DNA of 64,000 bases from Narthecium ossifragum (Eukaryota > Streptophyta > Magnoliopsida > Dioscoreales > Nartheciaceae): NCBI GenBank assembly GCA_963920575.1, contig OY986972.1:11730010-11794009 (forward strand), given 5' to 3'. Positions 34,573 to 45,883 of the stretch are shown here, piece after piece. Every line of letters begins with the position of its first letter. The first letter of the stretch is position 1. The notes below the pieces were generated by a model that was not told where the DNA came from, made no database searches, and was given only the letters and a program-made list of their open reading frames with translations. A program made the translations under genes and the position numbers.

Positions 34573-36437
34573 CCCCCCCTTCCTTCAAAATTGGCCTTGT
34601 CCTCAAGGCCAGAGTCAGGTCAGGTAGGATGGCTCCATGTGGCTGGACCGAATCAACTTGCTTCTGTAGCTCTGGACTCGGTGGGGAGAAACCAGGTCGA
34701 TCCCATGGCGGGTCCAATGGTAGCAGTACCAAGCATCTGATGGATCGTGCAGAGGATGGAGCATCTGGAGGTCGATCTGACGGCTCAGGTAGCTCCAGGA
34801 ATATGATCTTCAATGGCTCTCCTGGATCATCTTCATCATGTTCCATCAGTAGTGTTGCCCATGACTATAGGATGGGATCTGACGTCCATGGTCTGATCAG
34901 CTGTGCAGGGACTTGGCTTGAATCTGGGTCAAGCTGGCTTTGGTCCAATCTGAAGTGAAGATGGCTGGACCACGCTTCTACTGCACTAGTCTGGGCTAGA
35001 AGTTGGTTGAACCAAGTTGAATCTTCAGCTGTGCTGAGTCGTACTCTGGTCCAAACCTGTCTGACTTGGTTGGCTCTGCCGGTGTCAATCTGGACTTGAG
35101 TCAGTTGAGCTAAACCGATGTTACCATCATAATCAGATCTGATCAGATTGAAGGAGACATTGGAATAAGGAGGGTAGCTCCTTTGATGGCTCATATCAAC
35201 CTTTGAATGTTTGATCAATGGTTGAGGATGCATCGGGATCACTTGGAGTTGATCTGGATGGTCCTGATTGCTGGGGACTCTTGGATCAGGTTCAGATCGA
35301 AGATCGGAACCACTGGATCGAAGATCAGGCTGATCAAACGGCTGGATCAAGTTGCAGTCTTGATCGGACGGCTGAGAAGCTGCCGGAGCAGGATCAACAG
35401 CGAAACGAGCTCGTCGGAGAATGGCAACGGCGCAGGAGGCTTCGCAGGGACGAGGGGGTTCCATCCGTACGGTCTGATCGTCGGATTGGGCCTCGGATGC
35501 ACCGGATCTGAAGGTGGCGGCGCGGTGGAGAACGTCGCCAGTGATCGGCGGTGAAGGAGGGCTCATCGGTAGCCGGGGATGGGTGGAAACGGTTCGTGAA
35601 GGTCTTGGGACCTTTCTCCGGTGGTTTGATCTTGAGATCATTCCCGGGAAGTGGCGGAGCGGAGGAGGCCGGAACAGGGGAGTTCGCCGGAATTGGACGT
35701 CGGCGATCCGGGCCTCAATCGTGGACGTGGTTGGCCACGGTGGCTTCGGTGATGGACGCCGGTGCTTCCTCGAAGGTTGGGAGAAGAGGACGGCGTCGGA
35801 GATCGGCGTTGGGGTGGCGGCTTGGGGACGAGCCGACGGAGCCGTGGATGAGCCGGGACGAAGGGTAGTCGGCTCGGAGGTGAGCCGGGCTGAAGGAGAG
35901 GGATGAGCCGATGGTGAGCCGTGGCTAGAGCAAGGGGCGAGCCGATTCCGTGGAGGAGAGAGAAAACCAGGGGAAATTCAGGAAAAATATGGAAAAATAG
36001 GAAAAATTCCGGAAAAATCATGAGAATGTGGTAGAAAGTGTTCACCCTGATCTGGCAGAGGAGGTTGCAACAGCATGTGCTCCAGTTCGATCTGAGAATC
36101 GGACGGTTGTCGCTCCTCAACTAGCTTCTGAATCTCTTCTCCCTTACTGATTGCTGGTGTCTCAGTCAGACTCGAAATTACAACCGGAGTCATAATCAGA
36201 GTTGGCTCAGGCTCAGGTTCTGCAATCATTATCCTCGGTGCTATAGTTGACCACCTACGAGAGATCTGCTCCATGTTTCTGCTTTGACGTTCCATCAAAC
36301 TGGAAACAAGATTTACCTCGGCCTGCAGACTCTTAATTTGATGTTCCCACCACTCCTGGGATACTCCGTACATGATGGCGAAGTTTCCAGTAGGGTCTGA
36401 ACCGCACAGTCGGTGGAACGGAGCTCTGATACCAAGT
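34573..36437 (-). pseudogene. T internal region, array copy 2
   Basis: Same content, stops and frames as array copy 1, shifted by 3193 bp: MYGVSQEWWE start at 36373, open middle at 35641-34865, open end from 34846 into the LTR (34496). The only coding difference I noticed is Glu for Gly after the Met at 34846. Sharing the same disabling stops shows that duplication came after the copy had decayed. Confidence 0.78.
36423..36434 (-). other. Primer-binding site, array copy 2
   Basis: gctctgatacca on the plus strand, 3 bp from LTR C; complement of TGGTATCAGAGC. Confidence 0.88.
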
Positions 36438-37765
36438 TGTTACGAGCGGTCTACTCGTGATCCTCTCGTAATGGGTCTCTACTGCTCCAATCGATCAGAA
36501 TCGCCCTGATCGGACTTGATTTGAGTCCAATTGGCTGATTTGGCTAGCTGGATCGGATCTGGCTGAGCCTGATTGGATGGGACTTGACTGGTTCAAGTCT
36601 GAATTGATCTGGATCAGGTTGACCAGGTTCAATTGGGCTAAGTGGCTGGATTGGGCTGGATTGGACTGACTGGCTCGGCTGAATCAATTAGAGTTGGTTG
36701 AGTTGAACCTGATTTGAAGTGGCTGAACCGGTTTGATCCAAGGGCTGAGAATCGCCGGAGTAGATCGCCAGCGTAGGGACGGCGGCGGCGGTCGGGGTAG
36801 TGGCAGGGAAGGTCGCGGGGTGATGGGGAAGAGATCTACCGGCTCAGATCTGGATGATAGGTGGCGGATCGGGCGGATCTGGGAGGTGGACGGCGGGTTT
36901 AGAGGAGGCCGGCGTCGGGGACGACGACGGGGCGCTCGACGGGCCTTGGGACGGTCGGGATCGGGTCTAGGGATGCCAGGGAAGGGTTTTAGGAAGGTTT
37001 GGAAGTGGGATAGGGGTCGGACGCGGTTTGCCGGTGATGGGGACGGAGATCGGGCTCGCCGGGGACGGCGCCGAAGGCGATGGAAGACGGCGGGTAAGGG
37101 ATGGCTGGAGTCGTGGGAGGTAGGGTAAGAAGTTGGCGGTCTTGGTTGGCGACGGGGAAGGCCGGAGAGGGCTTGACGGAGGGAAGGCCGGCGGTAGGTA
37201 GGGTTGGGTCACGGGAGAGAAGAGAGGAAGGAGATGAGCTGACGTGGCGTGGGGTTGCTGACGTGGCGGAGAGAGAAAGTGGCGTGGAGAAGGAAGATGA
37301 AGGTGAAGGCGATGCCGGCTGCGGAGAAGATGACCGACGGGGAAGAAGGTGGATCTATGGTAGATATCTGGTGGAATCTACTTTACTTCTACTCCTATGA
37401 TATTCTACTCCTATGATAATTTATCAACTACTCATAATTCATTCATCATCATGCATCATTACCTAATACAAACTACTAAGGTCCTTTTATAGAGACCTTG
37501 ACAGAGTCCTAATCCACTAGAAAAACCCCCTTGCTTGATTAGCAAGTAATAAGGTTTCTGACTCAACTCAACTTCCTAACTCAAAGGGACTCTTAATTAA
37601 TTCCTAACAATCAACTAGGACTCAATAAAAGACTAATGATAAAGACTAATTAAATACTCTAGTTTGAACTAGGGAAGTCCAAGTCAAACTAGGAAAGAGG
37701 CTGAACCAGCTTGGTTCCTCTTCTGGGTTCGGGTCCAATTGGTCGAGTCGGATCGACTCGTATCA
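36438..37765 (-). repeat. T array LTR C (right, 5' LTR)
   Basis: 1328 bp. It differs from LTR A at about ten scattered bases (for example gatcgccagcg at 36767 against gatcgccggcg), consistent with LTRs that diverged since the original insertion. It is followed by GAGAG. Confidence 0.92.
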
Positions 37766-38367
37766 GAGAGTTCCACCACTCTCGTTTTGCAGTTCATCCT
37801 GGGGGCACCAAGATGTACCAGGACCTGCGACGGCAGTTCTGGTGGTGCGGGATGAAGAGGGCAGTGACGGAGTTCGTATCACGCTGCCTTACGAGTCAGG
37901 AGGTCAAGGCAGAGCACCAGCGAACTCCAGGGTTACTTCAGCCCCTTCCACTAACTGAGTGGAAGTGGGAGCACATCACGATGGACTTTGTGACCGGGCT
38001 ACTGAGATCTGATAGGGGGAATGACGCTATTTGGGTCATCGTTGATCGATTGACCAAATTGGCGCACTTGCTACCTATGCGGACGACAGACTCAATCGAC
38101 AAGTTGGTCAGTTTCTAGGTCAGAGAGGTGGTCAGACTACACGAAGTTCCAGTATCTATAGTGTCAGACTGTGACCCTAGGTTCACTAGCAGGTTCTGGC
38201 GAGGCTTTCAGGAGGCAGTTGGCACACTCCTGACTTTCAGAACGACATTCCATCCGTAGACAAACGGGCAGTCAAAGCGGATGAATCAGATCTTGGAGGA
38301 CATACTGAGAGCATGTGTCCTCGACGCCGGAGGCAGCTGGGAGGAGCACGTTCCCTTGGTGGAGTTC
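37766..38367 (+). pseudogene. Integrase zinc-binding and catalytic region (plus-strand D)
   Basis: The H2C2-type zinc-binding region is visible as EFHHSRFAVHPG with a paired Cys motif, followed by the core MDFVTGLL and IVDRLTKLAHLLPM. A TAG stop interrupts the frame at about 38116. Beyond it the second Asp motif (SDCDPRF) persists, but the position of the catalytic Glu reads Lys (QSKRMNQ, about 38271-38291). At 38367 it is cut by the minus-strand D element (duplication AGTTC) and resumes at 54508. Confidence 0.85.
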
Positions 38368-38528
38368 TGTCACGCCCCGACCCAGAAAACCCATCCTGAT
38401 CGGGGAGTGAGCAATCCAAACCTATTACATCATCAATGGGCGCAAAAATTTTGACCGAGTCTCCTCTATAATTCTTACACAAGGAACCTGTATAATTTCT
38501 CATATTTCATGATAAATTCAAATACTTC

Positions 38529-38795
38529 TTGGAGTTCCAGCGACCCCCAGATACCCCGGCGCTTCAATTCCCTTCTTCCAGACCAGCTGCATGGCCTCCT
38601 AATTCTGTGGCCCCATTACCACCTGATCCACCATGGGCACGACCAGGATTTTCACCTCCGAGCCCACAACTACAGTTGTGGTCCAGCCAGGTCACTCGGG
38701 TCCGACAGGAGCAGAGCCTTTTCCCTCAGCAAATTCAGGCCTTGAGGACAAAGGCCAATTTCGAAGGGAGAGGGGATGATACGAGGACCAACTGA
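38529..38795 (+). pseudogene. C-terminal remnant of the T-type ORF
   Basis: Reading frame of 88 codons crossing the polypurine tract into the LTR. It shares RPGFSPPSP, then LRTK-NFEGRG, with the end of the family T frame (RPGFSPPSP ... LRTRPILKEGG) at the same distance from the LTR. The upstream part is missing. Its function is unknown. A tail of the form LRT-x-x-x-EGG before the polypurine tract is also common at the end of plant Ty3/gypsy polyproteins. Confidence 0.6.
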
Positions 38796-41632
38796 GCCAA
38801 TCCAAGAAGGGACCCACGTCCTTGCTTGGGTAGGTCAATGCCAAGGAGCTGCTGCAACCAGGTCCTTTGGAGTAGGTTGAGCCAAGCTAGCCTTAGGGCC
38901 AAATCAGAGCTGAACCAGTTCCAAGACCAAGCTCAAGCATGGGTGGACCCATGATGGACCCATGACCCATGAGGTGGCTTAGCCAAGCCGGCCTTACTTG
39001 GTTATTTCTTTAGTTGAGTCTTAATTGCTTTCCTAGTTGATTTCCTAGTTTGAGTTCAGTTTGTGCTTAGCCAGTTTCTATTTAATTGAGTCATAGTTTT
39101 GGTTGAGTCAAGTCACTAGCTTACTTAGTTCATTCCTGGTTATTACGAGTCAGTTTGAGTTGAATTAGTAAGAGTCTTTTACTTGCTGTCCAAGCAAGAA
39201 GGTATTCAGGTTGTAGTAGAACTCTCTTGAGGCCTCTATAAAAGGACCTCTATAGCTTGTGTTAGGGTTTTTATGCATGGACGAATTTAATGGAGTTATT
39301 ATTTAGTAGAGATAAATCCTAGGAGTAGAAGTAACATAGGAGTAGCTGTAACCCTAGTTTCCACAGAAATCCACCAGCCACCTTCATCTCTCTCTACTGC
39401 CGGATTATCTCTCCACCAGCCGGCCACCATCCATCGCCGTCCGCCGCTGTCATCTACAGTACACGTCCCCATCACCGGCGACCTGATTATGCCCAAAACG
39501 TGCATATAGCAACGGCGGTGGCAGCAGTGCAGTAAAAACGGTCGGTCCACAGGGAGGCAGAAAAACAAGATGAAAACACAAGCATACAAGCTAGCTAACT
39601 AGGGGTTATCAGGATTAGAATAACTGAACAAAACATATAACAAGATATGGTTGCTTTGTTGAATAAATTCAGAGGGGGAACCAAGGGATAAGAGGAGGCA
39701 AGGCCTCGGGAATCACCTTCCTAACATGGCAGCTATCCTCGCCTAATGTCCTTGTAACACAGTCGAGGGATTCACATCCCAATCCCTCGACCGGAAGATA
39801 TGGAACTACAAGTCAATCATGCTAAATGTTATGATCCAAATGGCCTAATCCTCAACTATTAAGAGCTAAATCATGTTCACTAGGGTCTAAGACAGTGATG
39901 TATCAACTGTCACTAATGGACACACCGTAGTAGAGGACTCCTAGGAACAAGTGACCTGCATACCCCTACTCTAAGGTTATGAATTATCTAATGTCACTTT
40001 AGACAAATCATAGCAAAGAGATAGAAATGATACAGTAGATCAACATCCAAGCATGTATGAATAACAACACCCACATAGGAAAAACATGGCTAAACCTATA
40101 TGTATATTGACCATTCAAAACATACATTGAATGCATTTATAGATACAACAAGGATGAAGACAAAAGAACTCATCTATTCATTCAAAACCAGTCAATACAA
40201 GGGTAAAAGATAAGGATTACAACCCATGCTAGAGGAGGATCATCCTCTAGCCTAACCAAGGACTACTCCATGGATGAAGACATGGCCATCTCCTCCACGT
40301 GCTCTTCTTCTCCTCTTTTCTGTTTCTTCTCTGCTGTATCCTCTGCCCTGCTGCGTCGTGCTCTGTTTTCTCTGCTGTCTACTCTCTCCCGCTGTCCCTT
40401 TCTCTTCTGTCTGCTATCTCCTCATATATCTGAATGGGTCCCCCCTCTTTCTCTGCTATCATGGCATGCCCTCTTTCCGTTCTCTGCTGTTTACTGATAT
40501 CTGAATGGGTTTTTCTCCTAAAAACCACTGTCGGTTGTGTTTCTAAGCCCAACTTTTTATCAACTCCAGGGTAGATGGGTAAGTTGGAGTGGTCAAAAAG
40601 CTTTCATCCACCGACTAGGAATATGTGGACTAAAGCCAGCACAAACAACAGCTGGATTCATTCATTGCAAGTGCTCTCATCAAGGGGTAGCCAACTAAAT
40701 GCAGCAATCAATGAGGCTTTTTCATCAGCAGACAATGCAGTAGCAAGCAGGAAAAAGCAGCCAATGAGCAGCAGTGAGGGGAGTTCCATCGGCAGAAAGT
40801 GCAGCAGAAAAAGAGAAAATGCAGAAGCCTTTCAGCAGCCATCAACAACCAATGCATTCTGAAATTTTGCAGAGCATTCCAGCCAATATGAGGTACTCTA
40901 AGACCATTACATGAATCAAACCTTCTCACCACACCAGGTATAAGGCCAAGATCTTTAGCTACAAGGAATAACTAAAAACTGTCAACATAGATTTAGAAGC
41001 AATAGTACAGCTGCAGCTTCTATGATTTTTCTGTCTTTATACAGACAGAATCTCCCAAAATTCAAAACATTAAAACTGTAGAGCTCTTTCTTGTCTTTCC
41101 ACAGCATCCTGGATCATCCCAATCGGAGCTTGGATGAGAAAGTTATGCTCAATTTACTAACAGCTGTCTAGAGACTCTTTAATATGGAAATCCATAAAGA
41201 CTCCGAAAACATGTGAAACACACCATTTTAAACCCATTTCAACTGTTAAGGGTATAAAACACCGATGATAACAAATCATACATATTAAACAAGATTTAAC
41301 AACATTTAATGCATAAATCGGGTATCGAAAGCTAATAATTGGATGCAATATTTGCATCCAATCACGACCCCCCTTGGCTGCTGTGCCTCCCTCCACCACG
41401 TTCTCCAAGGCTTGGATCTCCAAGAGAAGCCAGCCAACCCTAGAGGAGCTGCAAGGTATCCCTCTTCTCATCCGTCTCCTCCAAGAGTCTTCGCCTTCCT
41501 CATCGAATACATAAGGTCATTCTCCTAAAACCCTAAAGGTATCACTCGACCTAGCCATAGATTTGGCTAAGGAGGATCTGAGACAAGGCAAGAGACCAGG
41601 TACGAAAGCCCTAGAGAAGGTGCATCATAACA
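38777..41632 (+). repeat. T2-type LTR (truncated, split by a solo LTR)
   Basis: Pieces 38777-39483 and 41370-41632 form an LTR with ctataaaaggacc (39237-39249) and blocks such as ccaccagccggccaccatcc, all matching the T2 5' LTR in the opposite orientation. The last matching base is near gtgcatcataac (41632). Confidence 0.8.
39484..41364 (-). repeat. Athila-like solo LTR
   Basis: 1881 bp from TGATTATGCCC to GCATCCAATCA, with duplication CGACC (39479-39483 and 41365-41369). The U5-type motif ggtcggtccacaggga lies near its left end, giving minus orientation. A CT-rich block (40280-40500) and a block shared with 24590-24720 are present. No gene. Confidence 0.88.
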
Positions 41633-42209
41633 GTTCTACTCTACGTCACACTCAAGGAAGGGGAAACCACAACAGTATTGTACTTCATGCCAAGTCTAAG
41701 GTGCCACTGGAGGCATCACACCTCGTCGATCCAGAATGGGCCCCTAAATAGGGTCACCCTCACCCACGCGGCGAAACAAGGAGGACGGCGAACACGAGCC
41801 CGTACAGAGGGTCCGCGCATCGCCGCTGCACTCACCGCCGGAGTTCTCACCGCACACCACCCCTTGTACGGGGACATACGTCATGGACATCGACATCCAC
41901 ACTTAGGCCCTTGGGACAAACAGACAATACGACCTCTATTCCTCAATATTATAATTCAAATGATTATATCTAGGTTGCAACCTCGATCAATACCAGATCA
42001 TCACCATGCAATCTCGTCCTAGTCCTCAACTAACCAAACCCCGGACCTAGGGCTAGATCCGGGCTACCCGAGGACCCCGGATCGGCGATTGAACTCATCG
42101 CCTACCACCTAGCCTGAATGCCTCTAATGCAAGCATCATGCATGCGCCTATTCAAACAGCTAGGCCTAGGTGTCTCTACATGCCAAATCACCAAACAATA
42201 GTCCAACAT

Positions 42210-43479
42210 ACTCGTGATCCTCTCGTATTGGGTCTCTACTGCTCCAATCGATCAGAATTGGCCTGATCGGACTTAATTTGAGTCGAATTGGCTAAATCTG
42301 TCTAGCTGGATCGGATCTGGCTTGAGCTGATTCAGATCTGGATGAGCCTGATGGGATAGGACTTGACTGGGTCAAGTCTGATTGGCTAATTGGCTCTAGG
42401 AATTGAATCTGACTCGGATTGGGTTAAATGGCTTGGCTGAACCGGCTTGGTTGGGCTGAACCGGAGTTGATCCAAGGCTGAGGATCGCCGGAGTAGATCG
42501 CCGGCATAGGGGCGTCGGCGGCTCTCAGGATACTAGCAGGAAGGGTCGCGGTTCGATGGGGAAGAGATCCACCGTGGTGGATTGGCCAGAGGATGGCTAG
42601 ATGGACGGGATCTGGTGTAGCCGAAGATAGGTTTAGGCGAGGAGCTCGGCTGGGCTTGGGACGTCGGGAAGATGGTCGGGGAGGATAGGCGAGGGATTTA
42701 TGATGGTTTGGAGGGTGAGATAGGGGTCGGAAGTGGGTTGACGGCGAAGGGGACGGAGCCGGGTTGTTGGGTTGCCGTGGGGATCACCGGAGAAGATGGA
42801 GTGGGGCGACGGGAAAGATATGGCCGGAGTCGTGGGACTTAGAGGAAGAGGATGGCGGTCTTGGATGGCAGCGGGGGTGGCAGGAAAGGCGGGACGGCGG
42901 TGAGGCCAGGGTTAGGGCACGGGAAAGAGAGGAAGGAGATGATGAACAGTGTGTTGACGTGGCGATGACATGGCGATGACGTGGAGGAGAGAGAAATTCC
43001 AGTGGAGGTGATGCCGGCTGCGGAGAAGATGACCGACGGGGAAGAAGGTGGATCGATGGTTGATATCTGGTAGAATCTACATTACCTCTACTCCTATGAT
43101 ATTTTACTCGTATGATATTCTATCAACTATTCTTAATTAATCTTCATCATTCATCGATAACCTAATACAAACTAATGAGGTCCTTTTATAGAGACCTTAA
43201 CAGAGTCCTAATCCAACTAAAAAACCCCATTGCTTAATTAGCAAGTAATAAGGCTTTCAGACTCTACTCAACTTCCTAACTCAAATGGACTATTAATTAA
43301 TTCCTAACAATCAAATATCAACTAGGACTCAATTAAATATAAAAGACTAATGATAAATCCTAATTAAATACTCTAGTTTGAACGAGGGAAGTCCAAGTCA
43401 AACTAGGAAAGAGGCTGAACCAGTTTGGTTCCTCTTCTCTGTTCGGGTCCAGTTGGTCGAGTCGGATCGACTCGTATCA
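42210..43479 (-). repeat. T LTR fragment (left end truncated)
   Basis: Starts inside the T LTR (actcgtgatcctctcg), lacking the first ~16 bp, and runs to CTCGTATCA. It abuts D LTR sequence at 42209. Probably the 3' LTR of a rearranged T element whose other LTR is at 43521-45883. Confidence 0.82.
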
Positions 43480-45883
43480 CCGAGCAACCACACAAGGCTC
43501 CAGTTGGTCGAGTCGGATCGCTTAAGTTGGCTGAGCCAATTTGGTTGGGCTGAACCGGCCTGGATCCGAGGGCTGTGAGTCGCCGGAGTGGATCGCCGGC
43601 GTAGGGGGGTCGGCGGCAGTCGTAATACTGGCAGGAAGGGTCGCGGGTCTATGGGGAAGAGAGATCCACCGTAGTGGATTGGGCGGGGAAGGTCTGGATC
43701 GATGAGATCGGGTGTGGCCGACGATGGGTTTAGTGGCGGATCGGCGTCGGGAACGACGGCGAGGAGTTCGGCGGGGGCTTGGGACGTCGGGAAGATGGTC
43801 GGGGGAGATAGACGGGGGATTTAGGGTAGTTTGGAGGTGAGATCGGGGATAGAGAGGGGTACGGACGGTGGCTTTGAGGTTGGGGACGATGAGGGGGTCG
43901 CCGGAGACGACGATGGGGGCAGTAAAGGTATGGCCAGAGTCGTGGGAGGGAGGGGAAGATAGTGGAAGTCTTGGATGGCGACGGGGCTGGCTGGAAAAGA
44001 GAGAACGGCGGTGATGCTAGGGTTCCGATCACAGGAGAGAGGAGGAAGAAGATTGATACGAGTCGATCCGACTCGACCAACTTGACCCGAACCCAGAAGA
44101 GGAACCAAACTGGTTCAGCCTCTTTCCTAGTTTGACTTGGACTTCTCTAGTTCAAACTAGAGTATTTAATTAGGATTTATCATTAGTCTTTTATATTTTA
44201 TTTGGTCCTAGTTAATATTTGATTGTTATGAATTAATTAAGAGTCCATTTGAGTTAGGAAGTTGAGTTGAGTTTGAAACCTTATTACTTGCTAATTAAGC
44301 AAGGGGGTTTTCTAGTTGGATTAGGACTATGTCAAGATCTCTATAAAAGGACCTCAGTAGTTTGTATTAGGGAAGGATGAATGAAGAAGAGAATTATTAG
44401 GAGTTAAGAATAGTTGATAGAATATCATAGGAGTAGAGGTAATGTAGATTCCAGCAGATATCCACCATCGATCCACCTTCTTCGCCGTCGGTCATCTTCT
44501 CCGCAGCCGGCATCGCCTTCACCTTCATCTTCCTTCTCCATGCCACTTTCTCTCTCCGCCACGTCAGTGACCCCATGCCACGTCAGTGCCACGTCAGCAT
44601 CATCTTCCTCCTCCTTCCTCTTCTCTCCCGTGCCCTAGCCAAGCTTCATCGCCGGCATCCTTTCCCCAGCCCTCTCCGGCCCCCCCGTCACCTCCAAAGG
44701 CCACCTCTATTCTTCCCTAAGTCCCACGACTCTGGCCATCTCTTTCCCGCCGTCTTCCATCCCCTCCGGCGCCGTCCTCGACATGGCAACCTCCGTCTCC
44801 ATCGTCGGCAACCCCACGTCCTATCCCGATCTCATCCCAGATCCATTCCTCGTCTCCCAACGATCCTTCCCGACGTCCCAAGGACCCCCGCCAAGCTCCC
44901 CGTCATCGTCCCCGACATCGGCCTCCTCTAAACCGCCGTCGACCTCCCAGATCCGGCCGATCCTCCATCCATCTCCCAGATCTGAGCCGGTGGATCTCTT
45001 CCCCACCATCCTACGACCTTCCCTGCCAAGGTCCCGACCTCCACCGCCGCCCTTACGTCGGCGATCCACCTCGGCGACTCCTCAGCCCTTGGATCGATCC
45101 TAGCTCATCCCAGCCAACCTTGACCAAATTGACTCAGCCACTTCACCAAATCCTAGCCGGTTCAGCCAAGCCACTTAGCCCAATCCAACCCGGTCAGCCT
45201 GATCCAGGTCAACTCATACTTGACCTAGTCAAGTCCTATCCAATCAGGATCAGCCAGATCTGAACCAGATAAGCCAGATTCAGCCAATTGGACTCAAATC
45301 AAGTCCGATCAGGCCAATTCTGATCGATTGGAGTAGTAGAGACCCGATATGAGAGGATTACGAGTAGACCGCTCGTATCAAAGATGAACAGTAATGATGT
45401 GGTGCTGATGTGGCGTGGGGTCGCTGACGTGGTGGAGAGAGAAAGTCTATGGAGGCGATGCCGGCTGCGGAGAAGATGACCAGCGAGGAAGAAGATGGAT
45501 CGGTGGTGGATTTCTGGTGGGAACTACATTACCTCTACTCCTATGATATTCTACTCCTCTATTCGTAATAATTCTCTTCATCATTCATCCTCCCCTAATA
45601 CGAACTAATGAGGTCCCTTTTATAGAGCCCTTGACAGAGTCCTAATCCAACTAAAAAACCCCTTTACTTAATTAGCAAGTAATTAGGCTTTCAGACTCAA
45701 CTCAACTTACTAACTCAAATATCAACTATGACTCAATTAAATATAAAAGACTAATGATAAATCCTAATCAAATACTTTAGTTTGAACTATGGTAGTCCAA
45801 GTCAAATTAGGAAAGAGGCTGAACCAGTTTGGTTCCTCTTCTGGGTTCGGGTCTAGTTGGTCGAATCGGATCGACTCGTATCA
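43480..45883 (-). repeat. Rearranged T LTR, split by a solo T LTR
   Basis: 43480-43498 is unmatched. 43499-43520 repeats a T LTR end (ccagttggtcgagtcgg). From 43521 the interior of a T LTR runs to 44053 and resumes at 45386-45883, ending CTCGTATCA. The internal region between this and the preceding LTR has been lost, indicating deletion with a short filler. Confidence 0.72.
44054..45380 (+). repeat. Solo T LTR
   Basis: 1327 bp from TGATACGAGTCG to CTCGTATCA, duplication AAGAT (44049-44053 and 45381-45385), inserted into a T LTR of the opposite orientation. Confidence 0.92.

Larger units (their letters stand above)
30031..37765 (-). mobile_element. Tandem T-family array LTR-internal-LTR-internal-LTR
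   Basis: Three LTRs (30031-31379, 33245-34572, 36438-37765) alternate with two internal regions with a period of 3193 bp. One target duplication, GAGAG, flanks only the outer ends (30026-30030 and 37766-37770), so the array descends from one insertion. The two internal regions appear identical except for a visible base change (about 31631 versus 34824). The middle LTR looks recombinant (see findings). The array interrupts integrase of the plus-strand D element. Confidence 0.93.
38529..41632 (+). mobile_element. 3' part of an element with a T2-type LTR and a T-like internal end
   Basis: 38529-38776 is an internal 3' end with a polypurine tract (gaagggagagggga, 38763-38776). It is followed by an LTR starting TGATACGAGG at 38777, which matches the T2 LTR (17118-18135) and contains a solo LTR (39484-41364). 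The LTR stops at 41632 short of its U5 end, and no target duplication was found, so the copy is truncated at both ends. Confidence 0.72.
38368..42209 (-). repeat. 3' LTR fragment of the minus-strand D element (split)
   Basis: Pieces 38368 to about 38528 and 41633-42209 match 47291-47500 and 47767-48340 of the second D LTR. Between them lies the T2-type element 38529-41632. The LTR is cut off at 42209 by truncated T sequence, so most of the U3 part is missing. Confidence 0.75.

Noticed and set aside
39484..41364. Full retrotransposon rather than solo LTR
   Set aside because: Flanked on both sides by CGACC and with one set of LTR termini; no primer site, Gag or Pol inside.
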